Positions 26,707 through 35,669 of a DNA stretch of 64,000 nucleotides are shown in pieces. The position numbers were made by a program, and so were the translations under genes. Within the stretch, counting starts at the first letter, position 1. The number at the start of each line of letters is the position of its first letter. Origin of the DNA: JAMXLO01 sp963726125 (GTDB lineage Bacteria; Pseudomonadota; Alphaproteobacteria; Acetobacterales; Acetobacteraceae); the NCBI GenBank assembly GCA_963726125.1, contig CAVSBG010000019.1, forward strand, positions 238,250 to 302,249. Direction: 5' to 3'. A model generated the notes under the pieces. It made no database searches, had not been told where the DNA came from, and worked only from the letters and a program-made list of their open reading frames with translations.

Positions 26707-27686
26707 CGGAAGTTTCACCTGCAATCGGTTTGGTGACGGAAGCGCTGATCCGACAGTCTCTTTCAGCGGTCATGGACTGGCTGGTTCGCGACGTGCCGGA
26801 AATCACCGGCCTGGAGATCGGCACTGGCGCCTACGCACCGACCAATCATTGCGACATGTCGCGCCTGCTGTCGGACGCCGCAGCGCGATCGGCATTTCGT
26901 CGCGAGATCGACACACGCGGTCTGCACGTCGCCGCGCTGAACGTGTGGGGCAATCCGCTGCACCCTGATCCCGCCATTGGTGACGTGCATGATCGCGCGT
27001 TGCGCGATACCATTCGTCTTGCAGCGGAACTCGAGGTCGATCGTATCGTCGGCATGGCGGGCTGTCCCGCCGCAACCGAGGGCGAACATTCACCACATTT
27101 CGCCGCTGGTGGGTGGCTGCCGTACCTGGAGAATGTCTACGAACGGCAATGGCACGCGCGCGTTCATGACTACTGGACGCACATCGGCGAATTCGCACAG
27201 CAGAGCCATCCAAACCTGCTGATATGCCTGGAACTCCATCCTGGCACGGTCGCCTACAACGTCGAAACGTTCGAACGGCTGGCGAAGCTCAGCCCCGCGA
27301 TCGCTGCCAACATCGACCCGAGTCACTTCTTTTGGATGGGGATGGACGCGAACAAAGTGGTGCAGCGTCTCGGTGCACGCATCGGCCACGCGCACGGCAA
27401 GGACGTGGTGTTCCAGCCTGACAAACTTGCGTTGAACGGCCTGCTTGATCGTCGCTGGCCGTCGCCGCCCGAGGAAATGCCGTGGAATTTCGCCACCGTC
27501 GGTCACGGTCACGATGCAGCCTGGTGGCGCGATCTGTTGAACGACCTGCGTGATGCTGGCCGGGTCCACACCATCTCTATTGAACACGAGGATCCCTTCG
27601 TCACTCCGGAAATCGGCATTCGCGAAGCGGCGCGTCTGTTGTCCGCCGCATTGAAGGAACCTCGAACATCGGGGGCGCTCGCATGA
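26703..27686 (+). CDS. Sugar phosphate isomerase/epimerase-like TIM-barrel protein (AP endonuclease 2 fold)
   Basis: 327 residues. TIM-barrel metal-site motifs: LEIGTGAYAP, LICLELHPGTVAYN (metal Glu), AANIDPSHFFWMGMD (Asp and His), IGHAHGKDVVFQP (His) and SIEHEDPF (Glu). This is the arrangement of xylose-isomerase-like/IolE-like enzymes. It probably acts on a keto-sugar or cyclitol intermediate. Start ATG 26703 overlaps the ferredoxin stop, and its own stop overlaps the alcohol dehydrogenase start. Confidence 0.87.
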   Translation: MTEVSPAIGLVTEALIRQSLSAVMDWLVRDVPEITGLEIGTGAYAPTNHCDMSRLLSDAAARSAFRREIDTRGLHVAALNVWGNPLHPDPAIGDVHDRALRDTIRLAAELEVDRIVGMAGCPAATEGEHSPHFAAGGWLPYLENVYERQWHARVHDYWTHIGEFAQQSHPNLLICLELHPGTVAYNVETFERLAKLSPAIAANIDPSHFFWMGMDANKVVQRLGARIGHAHGKDVVFQPDKLALNGLLDRRWPSPPEEMPWNFATVGHGHDAAWWRDLLNDLRDAGRVHTISIEHEDPFVTPEIGIREAARLLSAALKEPRTSGALA

Positions 27687-28840
27687 CACAGGTTCGCGCT
27701 GCAGTGACCGAGCAGCCGGGGCGTATCGGCATGCGGCTCTTCTCGTTGCCGGAGCCGGAACCGGGCGCGGTGCTGATGAAAGTGCACTACTCCGGCATCT
27801 GCGGCACCGACAAGCACACGTTCCGCGGCGAAAGCAAGCAATATGCTGGCACACCGCATGAACGCGACCTGACCTATCCGCTGATCTGCGGCCACGAGAA
27901 TGTTGGCGAAGTTGTCGCGATCGGTGGTGCCGTGCGGGACAGTGAAGGCCGTCCCTTGAAGGTCGGCGACCGCATCGTCCCCGGTGCGAACGTTGCGTGT
28001 GGAGAGTGCCATTTCTGCCGCAACGGCTATCCCTATTACATGTGCGAGCGAATGGAAGACTACGGCAACAGCCTGCATTGTGGGTTGAGGCCACACTTGT
28101 TCGGCGGCTGGGCCGAATACATCTACCTGCTGCCCAATACGCCGATCTTTCGCGTGCCAGACGATCTCCCGGACAGCGTCGCGGTGTTGACCGAAATCAT
28201 GGCGGTTACGCACGGCGTGGAAACCGCGCAATCGCTTCTCGGTTTGACTGGTGGTTATCGTTTCGGCAATTCGGTCGCCGTGCTCGGCACTGGCCCGCTT
28301 GGGCTGTGTCATTTGATCAAGGCGCGATTGCTCGGCGCATCCAAGCTGATTGCGACCGACCTGTTTCCATCGCGTCTGGCATTGGCGCAGGAGTTCGGTG
28401 CGACCCTGACAATGCTGGCCGACCAGACTGAACCGCAGGAACGTATCGCGCGTGCACGTGAACACACCGAAGGCTTAGGCCCCGACATTGTGCTGGATTG
28501 CAGCGGCTTCCCGCAGACCTTCGTCGAAGCGTTGCGCATGGTGCGACCCGGTGGTGTTGTCGTGGAAGCCGGTACGTTTGTTGACATGGGGCCGATCGGC
28601 ATCAACCCGAACAGCGATATCTGCACCCGCAACGTCAGCGTCATCGGCGTTGGCGGTGAGACAGCAACTTCGTACTTGCCGGCCATGCGCCTGATGGCCG
28701 CCAATCTGTCCCGGCTGCCGTTCGACCGCATCGTTACGCATCGCATGCCGCTGGAACGCGCACAGGAAGGTGTGGAACTCGCGCAGACCAACGCAGCGAT
28801 GAAGATTGTCATGGCTCCGAACGGTGCGGCCTATGCCTGA
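27683..28840 (+). CDS. Zinc-dependent alcohol dehydrogenase (MDR family)
   Basis: 385 residues. Catalytic zinc site SGICGTDKHTF and GHENVGEVV; the structural-zinc loop CGECHFCRNGYPYYMC has cysteines at suitable spacing; NAD site AVLGTGPLGLCHLIKA. The family oxidises polyols or secondary alcohols to ketones, as sorbitol and threonine dehydrogenases do. In this operon it likely oxidises a sugar-alcohol or sugar-acid intermediate. Confidence 0.9.
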   Translation: MTQVRAAVTEQPGRIGMRLFSLPEPEPGAVLMKVHYSGICGTDKHTFRGESKQYAGTPHERDLTYPLICGHENVGEVVAIGGAVRDSEGRPLKVGDRIVPGANVACGECHFCRNGYPYYMCERMEDYGNSLHCGLRPHLFGGWAEYIYLLPNTPIFRVPDDLPDSVAVLTEIMAVTHGVETAQSLLGLTGGYRFGNSVAVLGTGPLGLCHLIKARLLGASKLIATDLFPSRLALAQEFGATLTMLADQTEPQERIARAREHTEGLGPDIVLDCSGFPQTFVEALRMVRPGGVVVEAGTFVDMGPIGINPNSDICTRNVSVIGVGGETATSYLPAMRLMAANLSRLPFDRIVTHRMPLERAQEGVELAQTNAAMKIVMAPNGAAYA

Positions 28841-28855
28841 TCGGAAACGTCGCTG

Positions 28856-29911
28856 ATGGTGGCAGGAAACTCCGCGTCGCGTCCGCCGACGATACTGGAT
28901 GTCGCGCATCGCGCCGGCGTCTCGAAATCGACGGTCTCAAATGTGATCCGTGGCGTGCATGGTGTCGCCGCGGCCAAGCGTGCCCGCGTGCTCGCCGCGA
29001 TCGATACGCTGGGATACCGCCCAAATATCCTCGCCCGCCAGCTTGTGCAGCGACGCACGACCATCCTGGGCGTGGTCGTGGGTGACCTCGGCAATCCGTT
29101 CCACGCGGAGATGGCCAAACAAGTGGAGCGTCACGCGTCCGCGCGAGGCTACCGCACGATGTTCTGCAGCACACAGGCTGAGGAAACTGCGGAGCTGACC
29201 GGCATTCAAAGCCTGCTGGAATATCGCGTGGCTGGCATTCTATTTCTCGCCCATACAGGTGCTTCGTCCGGCGCGCGCGAACTGATCGAGGGTGTGGTCC
29301 CGTCGGTCTTCGTCACATGCAGCGCGGACTGGGGCGATGTCGTGTCAGGTGATGACCAGCGCGGTGCGGAGATGGCGACGCGTCATCTGATCGACCTCGG
29401 GCATCAGCGCATTGCGTATTTCGCCGACCCGACAGTGGAGGATGCGGCCGATCGAGCACGTCAGGTCGGCTACAGCCAAGCAATGCGACACGCCGGTCTA
29501 TCGCCCATCGTCTACTACTGGCGGCACGCGCCCGATACCGTCGTACACAACAATCGCGAAATGCCGGTGTACGATGTGTTGCGTGGACCGCGATCGGTGA
29601 CAGCCATCTTCTCGTCCAATGATCTGGGCGCGATTGAACTGCTCGATGTCGCCGATCGGCTTGGCGTCAATGTGCCAGACGATCTGTCCGTGGTCGGTTT
29701 CGACGATGTGCTGATGGCGGGATTGTCCCGCATCAATCTGACAACGGTGGCGCAACCCCAGGAAGAGCTTGCACGTCAGTCGCTCGCCACACTGGCCGCT
29801 CGCATGCAGGGCGAATTGACAGGCGATCCGGTCAGACGAACGGTGGAGCTAAAACTGGTCGTGCGCGGCTCGACGGCCGTGCCGCGCGTGGTACATCGGA
29901 AAGCAGGATAA
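28856..29911 (+). CDS. LacI-family transcriptional regulator
   Basis: 351 residues. N-terminal helix-turn-helix ILDVAHRAGVSKSTVSNVIR with the hinge helix LARQLVQ, then the periplasmic-binding-protein-like effector domain (TTILGVVVGDLGNPFHAEMA and VVGFDDVLMAGLSRINLTTV). It lies inside the catabolic operon. LacI proteins bind palindromes with a central CG; TGGAACGTTCCA-type sites at 20553, 25171 and 38019 are the natural candidates, which would put both transporters and the catabolic genes under one sugar-responsive repressor. Confidence 0.92.
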   Translation: MVAGNSASRPPTILDVAHRAGVSKSTVSNVIRGVHGVAAAKRARVLAAIDTLGYRPNILARQLVQRRTTILGVVVGDLGNPFHAEMAKQVERHASARGYRTMFCSTQAEETAELTGIQSLLEYRVAGILFLAHTGASSGARELIEGVVPSVFVTCSADWGDVVSGDDQRGAEMATRHLIDLGHQRIAYFADPTVEDAADRARQVGYSQAMRHAGLSPIVYYWRHAPDTVVHNNREMPVYDVLRGPRSVTAIFSSNDLGAIELLDVADRLGVNVPDDLSVVGFDDVLMAGLSRINLTTVAQPQEELARQSLATLAARMQGELTGDPVRRTVELKLVVRGSTAVPRVVHRKAG

Positions 29912-29913
29912 GT

Positions 29914-31014
29914 ATGACGAAGCGGCTGAAAGTCGGTGTCATAGGTTGTGGTTTGATCGCGCAGGTTATGCATCTGCATTATCTGCGCGAATTATCGGAA
30001 CAGTACGAAATCGCTGCATTGTGCGATGTCTCTGAGGATGTACGTTCGGCGTGCGCACGAGACTACGGCGTGACGCAGACATTTGCCGACTGGCGTGACC
30101 TGATCGCCCACGATCTCGATGCGGTGTTGGTGCTGACCTCGGGCAGCCACGCACCGATTGCGATCGCCGCGGCTGAAGCGGGGCGCCATCTGCTCATCGA
30201 AAAGCCGATGTGCTTCTCGGTTCAGGAAGGGAAAACGATGATCGCCGCGGCGGAGCGCGCCGGCGTGGTGATGATGGTGGCCTACAACAAGCGCTACGAT
30301 CCGGCCTATCGCCGATTGCAGGATGAAGCGAAGAGCCTGCAAGATCTGCGTCTTGCAAGGGTCACCACGCTCGAATCTCCAATGCAGCCTTATGTGGCGC
30401 ATTACCGGATGCACAAGGCTGGCCCGCTCGCTGCCGATGTCACTGCGAGCTTCGTCGCCGGCAATGAAGCACGCATCACGGCGGCAATCGGCGACGCGGA
30501 TGTCCTGTCACGTCGCGCGTATCACCTGGTGCTGCTGGATTCGATGGTGCACGAATTCAATGCGGTCCGGGGCGTATTGGGCGAACCGGATTGGCTGGAA
30601 TTTTCCGACATAAGGCCGAACGGCCTGACCGCCGTCCTGCGGTTCGGTGAGACGCAGTGTATCATAGCCTGGGTCGACCTGCCGGGCATCGCGCGTTATC
30701 AGATGGAGTTCGCGTTCTACGCACTTGATCGCCGACTGACGTTGTCGTTTCCCTCGCCGTTCCTGCGTAGCGCTCCCACGCTTCTGACGTTGGAGTCAGG
30801 TGACGCTGAGGGGCCGCGCGCCTGGAGCATGTCAGAGACCGCGTCGTACGCGGAAAGCTTCAAGGAAGAGCTAATCCATTTCCACGATTGCGTCTGCACC
30901 GGTCGTCAACCAGTGACCTCCGCGACCGATGCGCTACGCGATATAGCCTTGTGCCAGTCAGTGGTTGGCGCACATCGTGATCGCCTGCCACGTGACAACC
31001 CGACAGCAATCTGA
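29914..31014 (+). CDS. Gfo/Idh/MocA-family oxidoreductase 1
   Basis: 366 residues. Rossmann motif VGVIGCGLIAQVMHLHYL, then LLIEKPMCFS (the EKP motif with the catalytic-site Lys) and a C-terminal alpha/beta domain (LLDSMVHEFNAVRGVLG). Family members are NAD(P)-dependent sugar or inositol dehydrogenases. Starts 2 bp after the LacI gene; shares its stop/start base with the next dehydrogenase. The MHLHYL segment after the Rossmann loop resembles subgroup members acting on inositol-like or keto-sugar substrates; precise substrate unknown. Confidence 0.9.
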   Translation: MTKRLKVGVIGCGLIAQVMHLHYLRELSEQYEIAALCDVSEDVRSACARDYGVTQTFADWRDLIAHDLDAVLVLTSGSHAPIAIAAAEAGRHLLIEKPMCFSVQEGKTMIAAAERAGVVMMVAYNKRYDPAYRRLQDEAKSLQDLRLARVTTLESPMQPYVAHYRMHKAGPLAADVTASFVAGNEARITAAIGDADVLSRRAYHLVLLDSMVHEFNAVRGVLGEPDWLEFSDIRPNGLTAVLRFGETQCIIAWVDLPGIARYQMEFAFYALDRRLTLSFPSPFLRSAPTLLTLESGDAEGPRAWSMSETASYAESFKEELIHFHDCVCTGRQPVTSATDALRDIALCQSVVGAHRDRLPRDNPTAI

Positions 31015-31934
31015 TGGCTGAGATGTTTCGGCTTGCTGTGGTAGGCGCCGGACGAATGGGCCGCACCCACATGCGCGCGCTGTCCAAGAGCGACCGCGTT
31101 CGCGTTGTCGCCGTGGTGGAACCATCGGAAGCATCGCGCGCCGCGTTGGACGGCGATGTGATAGTCTATCCCGATGTCACAAGCCTGTTGCGTGCAGGCA
31201 ATATCGATGGCGTGCTGGTCGCGGCTCCTAGTACGTTGCATCTGCAACTGGTATCGCAGCTCGCCGCTGCGGGCGTGTCTATCTTGTGCGAGAAGCCCTG
31301 CGGCATCTCGGCTTCCCAGGCGCGGGAAGCGGCGGCAATTGCCAACCGGCACGGCGTCAAGCTTCAGGTTGCCTACTGGCGGCGTTTTGTTCCGTCGTTG
31401 CAGCGCCTTCGGCAACGCATCGTCGCGGGCGACCTGGGTGCACTGTATTTCGTGGCCTGCTACCAATGGGACGGCGAACCGCCGGCAGCCGCGTTTCGAA
31501 CCAACAGTGGCGGCATCTTCATCGACATGGGCGTCCATGAATTCGACCAAATCCGCTGGCTCAGCGGGCAGGAGTTTACACAGATCACTCCGGCGGTTGT
31601 CAACGTTGGGCCCGCACCACCGATCGCCGGCGATGCCGATAGTGCGCAGGTCCTGTGCAGGTTGTCCGCTGGCAGCACCGCTCTCGTTTCGCTCGGTCGG
31701 CGCTTCCGGCTCGGTGACGTGTGCCGTGTGGAAGCATTCGGCACACGCGACGCAGAGGACTGCCGCTTCCTCTGGCCGCCGGACGGCGAGTCCGTATTCC
31801 TGCAAGCCCTACAGTTCCAGGCTGAAGGTTTCGCGGATTGGGTGCGTGGCGGAGAAGCATTCGGCGCCACCGCCGCGGATGCCGTTGCAGCTCTTGAGGC
31901 GGCCGAGCAAGCATCACCAGCATTGCATCGCTGA
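31014..31934 (+). CDS. Gfo/Idh/MocA-family oxidoreductase 2
   Basis: 306 residues, ATG 31014 overlapping the preceding TGA. NAD-binding AVVGAGRMGRTHMRAL, ILCEKPCGIS (EKP), VAYWRRFVPSLQRLR, and GGIFIDMGVHEFDQIRWLSG, which matches myo-inositol 2-dehydrogenase-like enzymes (IolG type). It is somewhat shorter than average at the C-terminus. With the IolE homologue directly downstream an inositol-type oxidation followed by dehydration is plausible. Confidence 0.88.
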   Translation: MAEMFRLAVVGAGRMGRTHMRALSKSDRVRVVAVVEPSEASRAALDGDVIVYPDVTSLLRAGNIDGVLVAAPSTLHLQLVSQLAAAGVSILCEKPCGISASQAREAAAIANRHGVKLQVAYWRRFVPSLQRLRQRIVAGDLGALYFVACYQWDGEPPAAAFRTNSGGIFIDMGVHEFDQIRWLSGQEFTQITPAVVNVGPAPPIAGDADSAQVLCRLSAGSTALVSLGRRFRLGDVCRVEAFGTRDAEDCRFLWPPDGESVFLQALQFQAEGFADWVRGGEAFGATAADAVAALEAAEQASPALHR

Positions 31935-31949
31935 TCCGAGGAGGCTGAC

Positions 31950-32867
31950 ATGGCAGTGGAAATCGGCATCAACCCGATCACCTGGACCAACGACGACATG
32001 CCCGAACTTGGCGGCGACATTCCGCTCGAGACATGCCTCGCCGAGACACGGCAGGCTGGCTATAGCGGCACCGAACTTGGCGGCAAATTCCCCCGCATCA
32101 GCACAGAGCTTGGACCGATCCTTCAGCGTCATGGCCTGAAATTGATATCCGGATGGTATGATGGACGCATCTGCGAACGCGAGGTGGACCAGGAATTCGC
32201 AGCAATCGAACCGCATCTTACTCTGCTGCGCGATCTCGGCTGTCAGGTTGTCGTCTACGCCGACACTTCGCGCGGACGCCACGACGGCATCTTCCAGCCC
32301 GCATCGCGGCGTCCGGTACTTGCCGATGCGGAATGGCGCGATTACGGCCGCAAGGTCACCGCGCTCGCCGAGCGTATGGCTTCATTCGGCGTCCGCATGG
32401 CATTCCATCACCACATGGGAACCATCGTCCAGACGGACGCCGAAATTGATCGGCTCATGGCGACGACCGGCGAGGCGGCTGGATTGCTGTATGATACGGG
32501 CCACTGCTTGTTCGCCGGCGGTGATCCCGCGGCGCTGCTCGAGCGGCACATCGCGCGTGTTGTGCATGTGCATTGCAAGGATGCGCGACGCGATGTGCTG
32601 GAACGGTCGATGGCCAACGATACCAGCTTCATGGATGCCGTGCTGAATGGCATATTCACTGTACCAGGTGACGGATGCATCGACTATGTGCCGTTGCTCC
32701 GACGGCTGGCCGACTACGGCTATCGCGGATGGCTAGTCGTGGAAGCCGAGCAGGATCCCCGCAAGGCGCACCCTCTGACATTTGCCAGCATGGGACACCG
32801 GAATTTGCGATCCATGGCCATGGCAGCGGGCTTTCAAGTCATCGACCCACCGCAAGCGAGCGGCTGA
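31950..32867 (+). CDS. iolE: myo-Inosose-2 dehydratase homologue (IolE)
   Basis: 305 residues; ATG 31950 with CCGAGGAGG upstream. The N-terminus GINPITWTNDDMPELGGDIP and LETCLAETRQAGYSGTELGG are the IolE signature, followed by AFHHHMGTIVQ, GLLYDTGHCLFAGG and VVHVHCKDARRDVL, the metal-site motifs of the TIM barrel. IolE dehydrates scyllo-inosose to a diketone. No iolB, iolC or iolD gene occurs in the window, so the canonical inositol pathway is incomplete here, and a related cyclitol or keto-sugar may be the true substrate. Confidence 0.85.
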   Translation: MAVEIGINPITWTNDDMPELGGDIPLETCLAETRQAGYSGTELGGKFPRISTELGPILQRHGLKLISGWYDGRICEREVDQEFAAIEPHLTLLRDLGCQVVVYADTSRGRHDGIFQPASRRPVLADAEWRDYGRKVTALAERMASFGVRMAFHHHMGTIVQTDAEIDRLMATTGEAAGLLYDTGHCLFAGGDPAALLERHIARVVHVHCKDARRDVLERSMANDTSFMDAVLNGIFTVPGDGCIDYVPLLRRLADYGYRGWLVVEAEQDPRKAHPLTFASMGHRNLRSMAMAAGFQVIDPPQASG

Positions 32868-33982
32868 TGCGGGCGGCCATCATTGGCACGGGCGGTATAG
32901 CGCGCGTCCATGCCCGTCTGATCCGCGAGCTCGGCGGTGAACTGGTCGGCGTCTGTGGCAGAACGCTGCAATCCGCGCAGTCGTTCGGCGTTGCAACAGC
33001 TTACGACGACATCGCAAGGCTGCTGCATGATCAGAAGCCCGACGTTGTGCACGTCTGTTCCCCCAATCATCTGCACGCCGAGCACAGCATCGCCGCGTTG
33101 CAGGCCGGCTCGCACGTGCTCTGCGAAAAGCCAATGGCGACCAATTCCGACGAATGCCGACAAATGATCGAAGCTGCGACGAAGGCCGATCGCGTCGGGG
33201 CAATTGCCTATACGTATCGCGGCTATCCTTTGGTGGAGGTACTGCGTCGCAAGGTCGCTGAGGAAGCATTCGGTCCGCTGCGCCGCATCGGCGGCTGCTA
33301 CCTGTCACAGGATGTGCTTGCGGCGGACAAATACGTGTGGCTGTTCACACCAGGAACCACTGGCGGCTCCTACGCGCTGATGGATCTCGGCATTCATTGG
33401 CTCGACCTTGTCGAGTACGTCGCCGGCTCGCAGATCCGAGAGATCACCGCACAGTTCTCCACGCATCAACAGGAGCGTATCTGGCGAGGTGGTGCTGGTG
33501 AGGGCCCGCGCCCTCCAGGGTCCGCGACAAGCGACGGCGGAGTCACCATTACCACGCCGCTGGAGGATCAGGCCGATCTGATGATCCGTTTGGAGAACGG
33601 CGCGGCCGGGTCGATGACGGTCAGCGGTCTTGCTCCCGGTCACCCGAACACGATCATTCTATCCGCCGACGGATCTCTGGGTGGTTTCGATTGGAACCAA
33701 CAGGAACCCAACACCCATCTGCATCGGACAGCTTCCGGCAACACCATCGTGCAACGCGATCCAGAGGCGCTGCCCGGCGACAGCACATGGATGTCCACAC
33801 TGCCGGCGGGGCATGCGGAGGGTTATATTGATGCTTTCCGCAACGTCGTGTTTCGCGCCTGGACGGCGATGCAGGGCCAGGACATGCGCTATCCGTCGTT
33901 CGCGGATGGTGCCCGCGGCGTTCGGCTGGTGGAGGCCGCGATCCGCAGCGCCATCGATCGCCGCACGATCAGAATCAGCTAG
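32867..33982 (+). CDS. Gfo/Idh/MocA-family oxidoreductase 3
   Basis: 371 residues from ATG 32867 (TGATG overlap with the IolE-like gene); an upstream extension of the frame is covered by that gene. Rossmann AAIIGTGGIARVHARLI, VLCEKPMATNSDE (EKP) and GGSYALMDLGIHWLDLVEYV are present. Third dehydrogenase of this family within 4 kb. Its stop overlaps the stop of the opposite-strand permease by a few bases, so the operon ends here. Confidence 0.9.
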   Translation: MRAAIIGTGGIARVHARLIRELGGELVGVCGRTLQSAQSFGVATAYDDIARLLHDQKPDVVHVCSPNHLHAEHSIAALQAGSHVLCEKPMATNSDECRQMIEAATKADRVGAIAYTYRGYPLVEVLRRKVAEEAFGPLRRIGGCYLSQDVLAADKYVWLFTPGTTGGSYALMDLGIHWLDLVEYVAGSQIREITAQFSTHQQERIWRGGAGEGPRPPGSATSDGGVTITTPLEDQADLMIRLENGAAGSMTVSGLAPGHPNTIILSADGSLGGFDWNQQEPNTHLHRTASGNTIVQRDPEALPGDSTWMSTLPAGHAEGYIDAFRNVVFRAWTAMQGQDMRYPSFADGARGVRLVEAAIRSAIDRRTIRIS

Positions 33983-34764
33983 CGCCGCCGCAACAACAGG
34001 TTCGCGCATCCCAGGATCGTCACAGATCCGATGATCAGCAGTGTGCCCAGCGCGTTGACCGTCGGCGTCACGCCATTCTCCACCTGCGCCCAGATATACA
34101 TTGGCAGAGTGCCTTGTGTACCGATGGTGAAGAACGTCACGCCGAAGGTATCCAACGACACAGTGAACACGATCAGTGCCGCCGCGACGATACCAGGCAT
34201 GATTAGCGGTAGCGTAACATAACGCAGCACGCGCCACGGCGATGCGCCCAGGTCCGCTGCTGCCGAATCCAGGCGGCGATCATATCCGTAGAGACGTGTT
34301 GCAACGGCCAGCACCGCATAAGGCGTGGTGACAACGACATGGCCAGCCGCCGCGGTCCAGATCGATAGGGTCATTCCCAGCAACGGCACCATGACGATGA
34401 GCAGTGCAGCCCCGAGCAGCATACCTGGCACCACCATTGGCAACAGGATCAAGCTGCTGAACAGTGGTTTCAAGCGGAATCGCGCTCGCACCAGTCCGAA
34501 CGCGCACAGCGTGCCGATCACGGTCGCTACCGGAGTGGCAATGCCGGCGACAAACAGGCTGTTCCAGAAGGCTGTGACAAGGAATTCCTCATCCGCGAGG
34601 TCTGCGTACCAATGCAACGTAAAGCCCGTCACCGGGAATGTGCCGAGCGGTGACTTGTTGAAGGAGAAGAAGATCATCAACGCGATCGGCAGGTAGAGAA
34701 AAGCGTAGATTGCCACGCCATGCACGCGCAGCGCCAATGGGACGCGCTTGCCAGTGCTAGCCAC
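33979..34764 (-). CDS. ABC transporter permease, PotC/YdcV type
   Basis: About 261 residues from the GTG at 34764, which overlaps the end of the preceding permease gene. Membrane segments from VHGVAIYAFLYLPIALMIFF on, and the EAA loop AAADLGASPWRVLRYVTLPL, typical of spermidine/putrescine-type importers. FFSFNKSP after the first helix is also typical of PotC. Last gene of a four-gene minus-strand operon (ATPase, binding protein, two permeases). Confidence 0.9.
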   Translation of the reverse strand: MASTGKRVPLALRVHGVAIYAFLYLPIALMIFFSFNKSPLGTFPVTGFTLHWYADLADEEFLVTAFWNSLFVAGIATPVATVIGTLCAFGLVRARFRLKPLFSSLILLPMVVPGMLLGAALLIVMVPLLGMTLSIWTAAAGHVVVTTPYAVLAVATRLYGYDRRLDSAAADLGASPWRVLRYVTLPLIMPGIVAAALIVFTVSLDTFGVTFFTIGTQGTLPMYIWAQVENGVTPTVNALGTLLIIGSVTILGCANLLLRRR

Positions 34765-35647
34765 CGAACACCTTCTCCAGCCGAGCCACGCGCCGGAGCG
34801 CCAGCAGCATGACCAGCGAGAGCGCCGTGATGACAAAGACCATGGCGGAACCAATGCCAAACCGCAAAGCCTGAAACTGTGACACGATCACATTCACGAT
34901 CATCATGCCGCGCGCGCCACCGACCAGAGTTGGCGTAACGTATTCGCCAACCATTGGGATGAAGACGAAGATGAATGACGCGAACACGCCTGGTAGAGCC
35001 AGCGGTAGCATCACATGCAGAAAGACCTGCCGCGGCCGCGCGCCGAGGTCCATCGCCGCACTGAACAGCGAGGTGTCGAGCCGCTCCAGGGCCGTATACA
35101 GCGCCAGAACACAGTAAGGGATGTACAGGTACACCGAGACGAGCACGACAGCATAGTTGTTATACAACAGGAACCGCACCGGCTCATCGAGAATACCGAC
35201 GCCCATCAGCGTCCGATTGATCAGCCCCCGCTCTCCCAGGATCGTCATCCACGCATAGACGCGCAGCAGATAGCTGGTCCAGAACGGCAGAATCACCAGC
35301 ACTGTCATCGTACGCTGCATTTGTTTGGGCAGCAGCGTCAGCAGGTATGCGAAGGGGAAGGACAGTATCAGGCAGATCACCGTGACGGCCACGGCGATCA
35401 GCACGCTCCGGATCAGCAGCGTCAGGTACAGAGGGTTACCGAGGAAGAACAGGTAGTTGTTCGCCGTTAGCCGGTATTCGACGTGGAACTCGCGAATCAC
35501 CAGCACGCTCGCGATGCCCATGACCAGCATGGGCAGCACGAACAGCACAAGATCCAAGGCCGTCAAAGGCAGGAACGCCAGCATCGGCCAATTCGGTCGA
35601 AGGCCGCGATGTGGCTTCGCATCGACGACCGTTTGCGCCAGGCTCAT
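34757..35647 (-). CDS. ABC transporter permease, PotB/YdcU type
   Basis: 296 residues from ATG 35647. Six or so membrane helices (TALDLVLFVLPMLVMGIASV and onward), the PotB-type loop LPFWTSYLLRVYAWMTILGE, and the EAA loop AAMDLGARPRQVFLHVMLPL. It lies 22 bp after the binding-protein gene and overlaps the next permease. It forms the transmembrane pore with that protein. Confidence 0.92.
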   Translation of the reverse strand: MSLAQTVVDAKPHRGLRPNWPMLAFLPLTALDLVLFVLPMLVMGIASVLVIREFHVEYRLTANNYLFFLGNPLYLTLLIRSVLIAVAVTVICLILSFPFAYLLTLLPKQMQRTMTVLVILPFWTSYLLRVYAWMTILGERGLINRTLMGVGILDEPVRFLLYNNYAVVLVSVYLYIPYCVLALYTALERLDTSLFSAAMDLGARPRQVFLHVMLPLALPGVFASFIFVFIPMVGEYVTPTLVGGARGMMIVNVIVSQFQALRFGIGSAMVFVITALSLVMLLALRRVARLEKVFGG

Positions 35648-35669
35648 GCATTCCTGCCCATTGTCGGAA

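Noticed and set aside
31950..33982. Complete myo-inositol catabolic operon
   Set aside because: Only the IolE homologue and generic Gfo/Idh dehydrogenases are present; iolB, iolC, iolD and iolA homologues were not found.
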